From assembly GCA_015486685.1 (NCBI GenBank), contig WFRC01000273.1, positions 1 through 22,660 of the forward strand: 22,660 nt of DNA, in the 5' to 3' direction. The position numbers and the translations under genes were made by a program. How positions within the stretch are numbered: position 1 is the first letter of the stretch; each line of letters starts with the position of its first letter. Below are positions 1 through 6,999 of the stretch, piece by piece. The notes under the pieces are model-generated. The model was given only the letters and a program-made list of their open reading frames with translations. It ran no database searches and had not been told where the DNA came from. Source of the DNA: Caldifarciminota bacterium. GTDB taxonomy: Bacteria > Hydrothermota > UBA3072 > WFRC01.

Positions 1-42
1 AGAACAGTAGGAGCAGGTGTAGTTACGGAAATATTGGAGTGA
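1..42 (+). CDS. tuf: Elongation factor Tu, C-terminal end (partial)
   Basis: The window opens inside a reading frame that translates to RTVGAGVVTEILE and then stops at TGA. This is the conserved C-terminal end of EF-Tu, the GTPase that brings aminoacyl-tRNA to the ribosome; most bacterial EF-Tu proteins end in a closely similar GRTVGAGVV segment. Only 13 codons are present. The next gene, rpmG, begins four bases after the stop, so the two are probably co-transcribed. The order tuf-rpmG-trnW-secE-nusG is common in bacteria and supports the call. Confidence 0.9.
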   Translation, partial: RTVGAGVVTEILE

Positions 43-45
43 GGA

Positions 46-195
46 ATGAGAGAAATTATACAACTTGAATGTACACAGTGTAAGAGAAGGAACTATACAT
101 CTACAAAGAATAAGAGAAAACACCCTGAGAAACAGCAGGTGAAAAAATATTGTCCTCATTGCAAAATGTATACTATACATAAAGAGGTAAAATAG
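46..195 (+). CDS. rpmG: 50S ribosomal protein L33 (zinc-ribbon form)
   Basis: This 49-residue basic protein begins MREIIQLECTQC and carries two CxxC pairs, C9/C12 and C36/C39. That is the zinc-binding (C+) form of L33, a small protein of the large ribosomal subunit. Length and sequence fit the family closely. A GAGG at 41-44, overlapping the tuf stop, serves as its Shine-Dalgarno, although it sits very close to the ATG. The stop codon TAG (193-195) shares its last two bases with the first two bases of the tRNA-Trp gene. Processing of that tRNA would therefore cut the rpmG message inside its stop codon. Confidence 0.95.
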   Translation: MREIIQLECTQCKRRNYTSTKNKRKHPEKQQVKKYCPHCKMYTIHKEVK

Positions 196-267
196 GCCTG
201 TAGCTCAATTGGCTAGAGCACTGGACTCCAAATCCAGCGGTTGGGGGTTCGAGTCCCTCCAGACCTG
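194..267 (+). tRNA. trnW: tRNA-Trp (CCA anticodon)
   Basis: A 74-base cloverleaf is visible. The acceptor arms are 194-200 and 260-266, with discriminator G267. The D stem is GCTC/GAGC. The anticodon stem CTGGA/TCCAG encloses the loop CTCCAAA, giving anticodon CCA for tryptophan. The variable loop has five bases, and the T arm is GGGGG/CCCTC around TTCGAGT. CCA is not encoded, so it must be added enzymatically. The fourth acceptor pair is a C-A mismatch (C197 with A263). The location between rpmG and secE is a classic one for trnW. Confidence 0.96.
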
Positions 268-283
268 ATTTTTAGGAGGAATA

Positions 284-469
284 ATGTGGAAGAAGACAGT
301 AAAATTTTTTAGAGAGGTGAAGGTTGAATTGATGAAGGTTAATCTACCTTCAAAGAAAGGATTATGGATGTCTACTTTAATTGTAATAATATTTTCTGTG
401 ATAATTGCTGTATATTTATGGGTTCTGGATTTGATATTTTCTAAATCTTTACTTCTTATAGCGAGGTAA
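284..469 (+). CDS. secE: Preprotein translocase subunit SecE
   Basis: This is a 61-residue protein with a basic amphipathic N-terminus (MWKKTVKFFREVKVELMKV) followed by PSKKG and one hydrophobic membrane segment at about residues 30-53. That is the minimal single-span SecE found in most bacteria outside the enterics. SecE clamps the SecY channel in the inner membrane. TAGGAGG at 272-278, five bases before the ATG, sets the start. It lies 16 bases after tRNA-Trp and upstream of nusG, the normal secE-nusG pairing. Confidence 0.93.
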   Translation: MWKKTVKFFREVKVELMKVNLPSKKGLWMSTLIVIIFSVIIAVYLWVLDLIFSKSLLLIAR

Positions 470-485
470 TAATGAAAAAGATATC

Positions 486-513
486 CGTTAGCCTTTGGCA
501 ATTAGCCGATAGC
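486..513 (+). repeat. Heptad array, 4 units, secE-nusG gap
   Basis: Four consecutive 7-mers, CGTTAGC, CTTTGGC, AATTAGC and CGATAGC, all end in GC and keep a strict 7-bp register. They fill part of the 113-base gap between secE and nusG, which is otherwise AT-rich. The array resembles, in register but not in unit sequence, the longer heptad arrays at 11043-11675 and 22496-22631. It is probably transcribed as part of the operon. Confidence 0.6.
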
Positions 514-582
514 GAAAAAAATTATTTCTTTTATTCTACAAACGGTTTTTGTTTTGCAATAAAAAGGAGAGGATTTTAGTAT

Positions 583-1137
583 ATGGATAAACAGATTGAG
601 GAAAAAACAGGAAAGAAAGGATGGTATATTATCCATGTCCTGACAGGATATGAGGAAAAGGTAAAACACATTATTGAGGAGAGGATTAAAAGGTCGGATA
701 TGGAAGATAAATTTGAGGAGATTAAGATTCCCAAAAGGAAGGTATCTAAACTTTCCAAAAACGGTAAGAGTGTTGTAATGGAAAAGAGATTGTATCCAGG
801 ATATATTTTGATAAAAATGGAAAAAACGGATGAGACAATGAATTTAGTAGCATCTACTCCACATATTGTGGGTTTTCTTGGCTCAAAGTCTGCCCATAAC
901 ATTAGTGAAGAAGAGGTGCAAAAGATACTGGATATAATGGAAAAAAAGGTAGATGTTGAAAAAGAGTTTCCATATCAGCAGGGAGATATGATAAGGATAA
1001 TAGATGGCCCATTTACTGATTTTAGCGGAATGGTTGAGGAAATTTATCCTGATAGAGAAAGGATTAAGGTTATGGTTACCATTTTTGGAAGGTCTACACC
1101 TGTAGAATTGAATGTATATCAGGTACAACCAATTTAG
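583..1137 (+). CDS. nusG: Transcription termination/antitermination factor NusG
   Basis: A 184-residue protein. The NGN domain (about residues 12-120) begins WYIIHVLTGYEEKVK and contains the RLYPGYILIKM strand. The C-terminal KOW domain (about 130-184) contains the GPFTDFSG motif. NusG binds RNA polymerase across the active cleft and couples it to Rho or to the ribosome. The length is that of the short, insertion-free family form. AAGGAGAGGA at 564-573 is the ribosome binding site. The gene is 113 bases after secE and 8 bases before rplK, so it probably belongs to one long transcript with the ribosomal protein genes. Confidence 0.97.
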   Translation: MDKQIEEKTGKKGWYIIHVLTGYEEKVKHIIEERIKRSDMEDKFEEIKIPKRKVSKLSKNGKSVVMEKRLYPGYILIKMEKTDETMNLVASTPHIVGFLGSKSAHNISEEEVQKILDIMEKKVDVEKEFPYQQGDMIRIIDGPFTDFSGMVEEIYPDRERIKVMVTIFGRSTPVELNVYQVQPI

Positions 1138-1145
1138 GAGGAAAT

Positions 1146-1580
1146 ATGGCTAAGAAAAAAGAGGTAATATCAACGATAAAACTTCAGATTCCGGCAGGGC
1201 AGGCATCTCTTGCGCCTCCTGTGGGTCCTGCATTGGGGCAGAAAGGTGTTAATGGGATGGAATTTGTCAAACAGTTTAACGAAAAGACAAAGAAGATGGG
1301 TGATGCCCTTATCCCTGCTGTTATTACAGTGTATAAAGATAAATCATTTACTTTTATAACAAAAACTCCCCCTGCCTCATTTTTATTGAAGAAGGCAGTT
1401 GGTATTGTAAAGGGTTCGGGAGAACCAAATAGGAATAAGATTGCAAAGGTAAAAATGGAACAGGTTAGAGAAATTGCGAAGGCAAAAATGGTCGATTTGA
1501 ATGCAAACAATATAGATGCCGCTGTTAATATCATCATTGGAACGGCAAAAAGTATGGGAATAGAAGTGGAGGAACAATGA
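1146..1580 (+). CDS. rplK: 50S ribosomal protein L11
   Basis: A 144-residue protein with the L11 signature near the N-terminus (IPAGQASLAPPVGPALGQ) followed by GVN. The C-terminal RNA-binding domain contains FLLKKAVGI and the conserved G-S-G-x-P region. L11 forms the GTPase-associated centre with L10/L12 and 23S rRNA helices 43/44. The start follows AGGAGG overlapping the nusG stop. The gene ends in an ATGA overlap with rplA (1577-1580), implying translational coupling of L11 and L1. Confidence 0.97.
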   Translation: MAKKKEVISTIKLQIPAGQASLAPPVGPALGQKGVNGMEFVKQFNEKTKKMGDALIPAVITVYKDKSFTFITKTPPASFLLKKAVGIVKGSGEPNRNKIAKVKMEQVREIAKAKMVDLNANNIDAAVNIIIGTAKSMGIEVEEQ

Positions 1581-2278
1581 AAAGGAGCAAAAGATATACA
1601 ACATTACTGGAGAAGTCCAGGGTGAAGAAGACATATCCATTAAAAGAAGCGATTGAAATAGTGAAAGAAACAGCAACAGCGAAATTTAATGAATCTGTTG
1701 AAATTAGTATGGTTTTGGGCGTTAACCCAAAGAAATCTGACCAGATGGTGCGGGGGTCTGTTTCTTTACCTAATGGAACGGGCAAAGAAAGAAAAGTGCT
1801 TGTTTTTGCAGTAGGTGATAAAGAAAAGGAGGCAAAAGAAGCAGGTGCAGATTACATAGGGGGAGATGAATATGTTGAGAAGATTAAAAAAGGATGGATA
1901 GACTTTGATGCCGTTGTCGCACAGCCTGAGATGATGCCCAAAGTTGGCAAATTGGGGAGAATATTGGGACCGAGAGGCTTAATGCCAAACCCAAAAACAG
2001 GCACGGTTACAAACGATGTTGGAAATGTAGTAAAAGAGATAAAAAAAGGCAAAGTTGATTTCAAGGTAGACAAAACAGGCAATATTCATTCGATAATAGG
2101 GAAGGTCTCATTTACTGTGGAGGCGATTTTTGACAATCTAAAGGAATTTATATCTGAGGTTATAAAAGTGAAGCCGTCTGCTGTTAGGGGGACATATATT
2201 AAGGCTATCTACATTTCTTCTACTATGGGACCAGGAATGAAGGTGGATATTTCTGATATAAACAATATTTTGAGGTGA
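1577..2278 (+). CDS. rplA: 50S ribosomal protein L1
   Basis: A 233-residue protein of normal L1 length. It contains VNPKKSDQMVRG in domain I and the highly conserved GPRGLMPNPKTGTV motif near residues 133-146. L1 forms the mobile L1 stalk that handles deacylated tRNA at the E site and, in many bacteria, represses its own rplKA message. The start overlaps the rplK stop by four bases. A GGAGGAA stretch at 1568-1574 is the ribosome binding site. No spacer exists before rplK where a separate L1-binding leader could sit. Confidence 0.97.
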   Translation: MKRSKRYTTLLEKSRVKKTYPLKEAIEIVKETATAKFNESVEISMVLGVNPKKSDQMVRGSVSLPNGTGKERKVLVFAVGDKEKEAKEAGADYIGGDEYVEKIKKGWIDFDAVVAQPEMMPKVGKLGRILGPRGLMPNPKTGTVTNDVGNVVKEIKKGKVDFKVDKTGNIHSIIGKVSFTVEAIFDNLKEFISEVIKVKPSAVRGTYIKAIYISSTMGPGMKVDISDINNILR

Positions 2279-2313
2279 AAAGATAGAGGGTAGAGAAAAC
2301 ACAAGGAGATAAT

Positions 2314-2835
2314 ATGGCGAAAGACGAAAAAATAGCATTAGTAAAAACACTTTCCACACTTCTTAAATCTTCAACAGGTTTTTATCTGACGGATTATAGA
2401 GGTTTAAATGTAAGAGATATAACAGATTTGAGGAAGAGGCTGAGAGAAGGTAATACTATTTACAGGGTAACAAAAAACTCCATCTTGAAAAGGGCTCTGG
2501 AGCAAGCAAATGTATCTGCAATATCTCACCTTGTTGAAGGACCTATTGCAATAGCACTTACTTCTGATGACCCGATTCAGCCTATAAAGATTTTAACAAA
2601 TTTCAAGAAAGAACATAAATTACCTCTCGTAAAAGGAGGTATAGCAGAAGGCAAATTTATTGATGAACAAGAGATTGGAGAGATTGCGAAGATTCCATCG
2701 AAAGAGGAACTGCTTTCGATGGTTATTGGAGGATTAAATGCTCCGATAACGGGATTAGTGTGGACACTTAAAGGTATGCTTGGGAAACTTATTTATACAT
2801 TAAACGCGTTAATAAACAAAAAGGAGGAAGAATGA
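2314..2835 (+). CDS. rplJ: 50S ribosomal protein L10
   Basis: A 173-residue protein with the L10 N-terminal rRNA-binding domain (YLTDYRGLNVRDITDLR, about residues 24-40) and TKNSILKRAL. The C-terminal helix after about residue 145 holds L12 dimers. L10 is the scaffold of the ribosomal stalk. AAGGAGA at 2303-2309 is the ribosome binding site. The gap after rplA is only 35 bases and opens with two related heptads, GATAGAG and GGTAGAG. It is too short for the long L10-binding leader known from E. coli. The stop overlaps the rplL start (ATGA). Confidence 0.96.
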   Translation: MAKDEKIALVKTLSTLLKSSTGFYLTDYRGLNVRDITDLRKRLREGNTIYRVTKNSILKRALEQANVSAISHLVEGPIAIALTSDDPIQPIKILTNFKKEHKLPLVKGGIAEGKFIDEQEIGEIAKIPSKEELLSMVIGGLNAPITGLVWTLKGMLGKLIYTLNALINKKEEE

Positions 2836-3224
2836 CAGCAAAAGCAAAAGAAACTACGAAAGACAAAATTGTTGGATTGATTGAAAAAATGTCAGTTATT
2901 GAGCTGAAGGAATTGGTAGATGAACTGCAGGAAAAATTTGGAGTGACTGCTGCTCAACCTGTAGCTGTATCGGCGGGTGCTGCTACTGCTGAGGCGGCAC
3001 AGGAAGAAGAAAAAACAGAGTTTGATGTAATTTTAAAGTCATTTGGCGAAAGTAAACTTGCTGTTATCAAAGAGGTAAGAGCACTTACCAGTCTTGGCCT
3101 AAAAGAGGCGAAAGAACTTGTCGAAAGTGCTCCGAAGACCATAAAAGAATCTGTTGCGAAAGAAGAAGCAAATCAGATTAAAGAAAGGATTGAGAAAGCC
3201 GGCGGAGTAATAGAAATAAAATAA
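2832..3224 (+). CDS. rplL: 50S ribosomal protein L7/L12
   Basis: A 130-residue acidic stalk protein. The N-terminal dimerisation helices contain MSVIELKELVDELQEKFGV, followed by an Ala/Glu-rich hinge (about residues 44-60). The C-terminal factor-binding domain contains FGESKLAVIKEVRALT and GLKEAKELVE. It recruits and activates translational GTPases. AAAGGAGGA sits just before the ATG, and the four-base overlap with rplJ couples the two. rpoB follows 18 bases later with no terminator or attenuator visible between them. Confidence 0.97.
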   Translation: MTAKAKETTKDKIVGLIEKMSVIELKELVDELQEKFGVTAAQPVAVSAGAATAEAAQEEEKTEFDVILKSFGESKLAVIKEVRALTSLGLKEAKELVESAPKTIKESVAKEEANQIKERIEKAGGVIEIK

Positions 3225-3227
3225 AAA

Positions 3228-3243
3228 AGGGAGGTACCTCTCT
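3228..3243 (+). promoter_or_regulatory. Hairpin over the rpoB Shine-Dalgarno
   Basis: The rpoB ribosome binding site GGGAGGT (3229-3235) lies in a sequence able to fold on itself. GGGAG (3229-3233) pairs with CTCTC (3238-3242), including one G-U pair, around a GTAC loop; A3228 and T3243 add a sixth pair. At the DNA level 3231-3240 is the perfect palindrome GAGGTACCTC. The pairing would hide the Shine-Dalgarno next to a weak TTG start. It could lower RpoB synthesis relative to L12 made from the same message; this role is inferred. Confidence 0.45.
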
Positions 3244-6200
3244 TGGAGAATAAAAGAGTAATATATTCAAAGTTGGGTAAGGTGGTAGAACCACCTGACT
3301 TATTAGAAGTGCAAATTAAATCTTTTGAGAGATTTTTGCAGAAAGATGTTCCTCCGCAGAAAAGGAAAAACATAGGGCTGCAATCACTTTTTAATGAGGC
3401 GTTTCCTATTGACGATATTCATGGAAAATATATCCTTAAATTTGACAGTTACAATGTATCTACACCGAGGTATACACCCGAAGAGGCTCTTGAAAAGGGC
3501 GTTACTTATGCTGCTCCATTACATGTTAAACTTATACTTGTTGAGATAGATATAGAGACAGGTAAAGAAAAGGAAAGGATTGAGCAAGAAGTTTATTTAG
3601 GTGATATACCTTTAATGACAGGGAGAGCAGATTTCATTATAAATGGTGTTGAGAGGGTAGTTGTAAATCAGATACATCGTTCCCCTGGTGTATTTTTTGA
3701 TGAGCAGGAGACGGCGGATGGGAAACGTATATTTAAGGGTGAAATTATTCCTTATAGAGGTCCGTGGGTAGAATTTTCTGTTGCCTTGAATGACACGATT
3801 ATGGTAGATATGAGCAGGAATAGAAAATTTCCCAGTATAATTCTTCTGAGGGCATTGGGATATGAAACAAATGAAGAAATTCTTGATCTGTTCTTTTCCT
3901 CTAAGAAAATTTCATTAAAGAAGAGTAAAGAGGAACAGCGAAAATTATTAAAGAGGGTTATTGGCAAAGATATTGTTGATAAGAACACAGGTGAAGTATT
4001 ATTTGAAGCAGGAACATATATCTCTCAGGATATTATTAAAACATTGATAGAGAAAAAGATAAAATCCATCTATGTTATCAGCGTCGATAACGATGCACTG
4101 CATTATATGATGAAAACCATAGAGAGAGCCAGACCTAAAAAAGCACAGGACCCAATGGGTTTGGTATATCTTTATATCAGAGGAGCAAATGCACCTAATA
4201 ATGAGATTGCGAAAAATTTTGTAGAGAATATGTTTTTTAATCCCAAAAGATACAGTTTGTCTAATATCGGGAGGAGAAAAATAAACAAGAGATTTTCTAA
4301 GATAAAAGAAAAGTTTGGGTTAAAAACATCATTACCTGCCCATAATGTACCTCTTGATTATTATGGACTAACAAGAGAAGATATACTCCATACTATAAAT
4401 TATCTTTTAATGGTAGTGGAGGGTAAAGGAGAATTGGATGATATTGACCACTTAGGAAATAGAAGAATCAGAAGCATAGGGGAACAGGTAGAAAATACAT
4501 TAAGGGCAGGTATTATAAGGCTGGTAAGTGCAATAAAGGAAAAGATGCTGTTTAAGGATACCGAAAGGCTTACGCCCCAATCTCTTGTAAATGTTCGGTT
4601 AATTTCAGGCGCAATAAATTCATTTTTTGGGACAAGCCAGCTTTCACAGTTTATGGACCAGACAAATCCCCTTGCTGAACTTACTCATAAGAGGAGAATC
4701 TCTTCTCTGGGTCCAGGAGGATTAACAAAACAGACAGCAGGATTTGAAGTAAGGGATGTGCATTATACACATTATGGGAGGATATGTCCGATTGAAACGC
4801 CAGAAGGGCCGAATATTGGGCTTATTACATCTTTAACAACTTATGCAAAGGTTAACGATGAAGGACTTATTACTACCCCATATAAGAAGGTTAAAAGGGG
4901 GAGAATTAAAGATGATATTGTTTATTTAACAGCAGAAGATGAAGACCAATATACTATTGTTCAGGCAAATGCAACAATTGAGGATGGGAAAATTAAGGAT
5001 AAATTTGTTCTTGCAAGAAGAAAAGGTGCTTTCCCGCTTGTAAAAAAGGCAGAGGTTGATTTTATGGACCTTTCCCCGCGCCAATTAATAAGTGCCTCAG
5101 CGTCTCTAATCCCTTTCCTTGAACACGATGATGCAAATAGGGCATTAATGGGTTCGAATATGCAGAGGCAATCCGTTCCTCTTCTTAAACCTGAATCACC
5201 TCTGGTGGGCACAGGGATGGAGGAAAAGGTTGCGAGGGATTCGCAAGCAGTAGTAACTGCAAAAGCAGATGGAACGGTATCAAAGGTGACTGCATCGGAA
5301 ATATGGATAGATACGGGTAAAGAAGGTTTATCGTTCAAAAAGCATAATATTTATAAATTGATAAAGTTCAGGAGGACAAATCAAAATACCTGCATAAATC
5401 AAAGGCCTATCGTTAAAGTAGGTGATGTTGTGAAAAAAGGCGATGTAATTGCAGATGGACCATCAACAGAACATGGTGAACTTGCACTTGGAAGGAACAT
5501 ATTTATCGCATTTATGCCTTATCTTGGCTGGAACTATGAAGATGCTATTGTTATAAGTGAAAGATTGTTGACAGAAGATACCTTGACCTCTTTTCATATA
5601 GAGGAATTTACCTGTGAAGTGAGAGATACAAAATTAGGTCCTGAGGAGACGACGAATGAAATACCCAATGTAGGAGATTATCTTGTCAGAAATCTAAATA
5701 ACGATGGGATTATAAGGGTTGGTGCAGAAATCCATCCTGGAGATATTCTTGTGGGGAAAATTTCTCCAAAGGGTGAGACAGAACTTACGCCGGAAGAGAA
5801 ATTACTGAAAGCAATATTTGGAGAGAAGGCGGCAGATGTAAAAGATACTTCTTTAAGGGTTCCTTCTGGTGTATCAGGCATTATTACTGATATCAAGGTG
5901 CTTGATAGGTATCCTATAATAAGAGAAAAGGATAGAAATAATATAAAAAAGGCGTTTAAAAAAAGAATAAAGGATGTTCAGAAACATAGAGATAAGTTGA
6001 TAAGAAAGATGTATATTGGTAAAAAGGCGCCAGATACAATCAGAGATATAAATGGGCATATTGTTATAAAGAAGGATGAAAAATTTCAGGAGAAACATTT
6101 TAAGAATATTGATGCCTGGCATATTCCTGCCAGATATAAGAATGTCAGAAAAATTGCCGCGGAAGCAAGGAATATTATTCAGGACCTTTTGTATGATGAG

Positions 6201-6989
6201 GAAACAGAATTACAGAAGTTAGAGAAAGGGGATGAACTTCCTCCAGGCATAAGAAAAATAGTAAAGGTTTATGTAGGGCAGAGAAGAAGGGTTTCTATTG
6301 GAGATAAACTTTCTGGCAGGCATGGAAATAAAGGGGTGGTTTCAAGAATTGTGCCCGTTGAAGATATGCCCTATATGGAGGATGGAAGGCCTGTGGATAT
6401 GGTGTTAAATCCACTCGGAGTACCTTCAAGAATGAATGTAGGGCAGGTGCTCGAAACACACCTGGGATGGGCGTGTAAACAATTAGGGATTAAAATAGGG
6501 ATACCTGTTTTTGAAGGTATGAGTGTGGGAGAAATTAAAGAAATGATGAGAAAGGCTGGATTGCCTGAGGATGGAAAAATACCCCTTTATGATGGGAGGA
6601 CGGGTGAGGTTTTTGCTGAAAAGATTGCAGTAGGTTATATGTATATGATGAAGCTTAATCATATGGTTGATGATAAGGTGCATGCAAGGTCTACTGGTCC
6701 CTATTCACTTATTACACAGCAGCCATTAGGTGGAAAGGCACAATCAGGTGGACAGAGATTTGGTGAGATGGAGGTATGGGCACTTGAATCATTTGGCGCC
6801 GCTCATACCCTCCAGGAGATGCTTACCCTGAAATCTGACGACATACAGGGGAGGAATAAGATGTATGAATCGATAATTAAAGGGGAAAATCCTCCTGAAC
6901 CAGGTATTCCTGCCTCGTTCCATGTGCTCTTAAAAGAATTAAACGGACTTGCTTTGAATATTGAATTAGAAAAGAAAACAAAAGAATAG
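3243..6989 (+). CDS. rpoB: RNA polymerase beta subunit
   Basis: A 1248-residue full-length beta subunit starting at TTG. Conserved landmarks are present in order: the N-terminal region with PGVFFDEQ, the rifampicin pocket around residues 461-490 (SQLSQFMDQTNPLAELTHKR), the RICPIETPEGPNIGLI block, GWNYEDAIVIS, the catalytic-side GDKLSGRHGNKGVVS segment, and the C-terminal QQPLGGKAQSGGQRFGEMEV and LLKELNGLAL. D472, H482 and S487 correspond to E. coli D516, H526 and S531 and carry the rifampicin-sensitive residues. The subunit forms one pincer of RNA polymerase and part of its active site. It sits 18 bases after rplL and 10 bases before rpoC, the universal order. I see no large lineage insertion. 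Confidence 0.98.
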   Translation: MENKRVIYSKLGKVVEPPDLLEVQIKSFERFLQKDVPPQKRKNIGLQSLFNEAFPIDDIHGKYILKFDSYNVSTPRYTPEEALEKGVTYAAPLHVKLILVEIDIETGKEKERIEQEVYLGDIPLMTGRADFIINGVERVVVNQIHRSPGVFFDEQETADGKRIFKGEIIPYRGPWVEFSVALNDTIMVDMSRNRKFPSIILLRALGYETNEEILDLFFSSKKISLKKSKEEQRKLLKRVIGKDIVDKNTGEVLFEAGTYISQDIIKTLIEKKIKSIYVISVDNDALHYMMKTIERARPKKAQDPMGLVYLYIRGANAPNNEIAKNFVENMFFNPKRYSLSNIGRRKINKRFSKIKEKFGLKTSLPAHNVPLDYYGLTREDILHTINYLLMVVEGKGELDDIDHLGNRRIRSIGEQVENTLRAGIIRLVSAIKEKMLFKDTERLTPQSLVNVRLISGAINSFFGTSQLSQFMDQTNPLAELTHKRRISSLGPGGLTKQTAGFEVRDVHYTHYGRICPIETPEGPNIGLITSLTTYAKVNDEGLITTPYKKVKRGRIKDDIVYLTAEDEDQYTIVQANATIEDGKIKDKFVLARRKGAFPLVKKAEVDFMDLSPRQLISASASLIPFLEHDDANRALMGSNMQRQSVPLLKPESPLVGTGMEEKVARDSQAVVTAKADGTVSKVTASEIWIDTGKEGLSFKKHNIYKLIKFRRTNQNTCINQRPIVKVGDVVKKGDVIADGPSTEHGELALGRNIFIAFMPYLGWNYEDAIVISERLLTEDTLTSFHIEEFTCEVRDTKLGPEETTNEIPNVGDYLVRNLNNDGIIRVGAEIHPGDILVGKISPKGETELTPEEKLLKAIFGEKAADVKDTSLRVPSGVSGIITDIKVLDRYPIIREKDRNNIKKAFKKRIKDVQKHRDKLIRKMYIGKKAPDTIRDINGHIVIKKDEKFQEKHFKNIDAWHIPARYKNVRKIAAEARNIIQDLLYDEETELQKLEKGDELPPGIRKIVKVYVGQRRRVSIGDKLSGRHGNKGVVSRIVPVEDMPYMEDGRPVDMVLNPLGVPSRMNVGQVLETHLGWACKQLGIKIGIPVFEGMSVGEIKEMMRKAGLPEDGKIPLYDGRTGEVFAEKIAVGYMYMMKLNHMVDDKVHARSTGPYSLITQQPLGGKAQSGGQRFGEMEVWALESFGAAHTLQEMLTLKSDDIQGRNKMYESIIKGENPPEPGIPASFHVLLKELNGLALNIELEKKTKE

Positions 6990-6999
6990 GGGGTAATAA

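Noticed and set aside
205..501. 98-codon minus-strand ORF over tRNA-Trp and secE
   Set aside because: It lies antisense to a tRNA and a confident gene; part of it is translated tRNA.
472..579. 35-codon ORF beginning MKKISVSLWQLADSEK between secE and nusG
   Set aside because: It runs through a heptad array, has no good ribosome binding site and shows no family resemblance; it is most likely spacer DNA.
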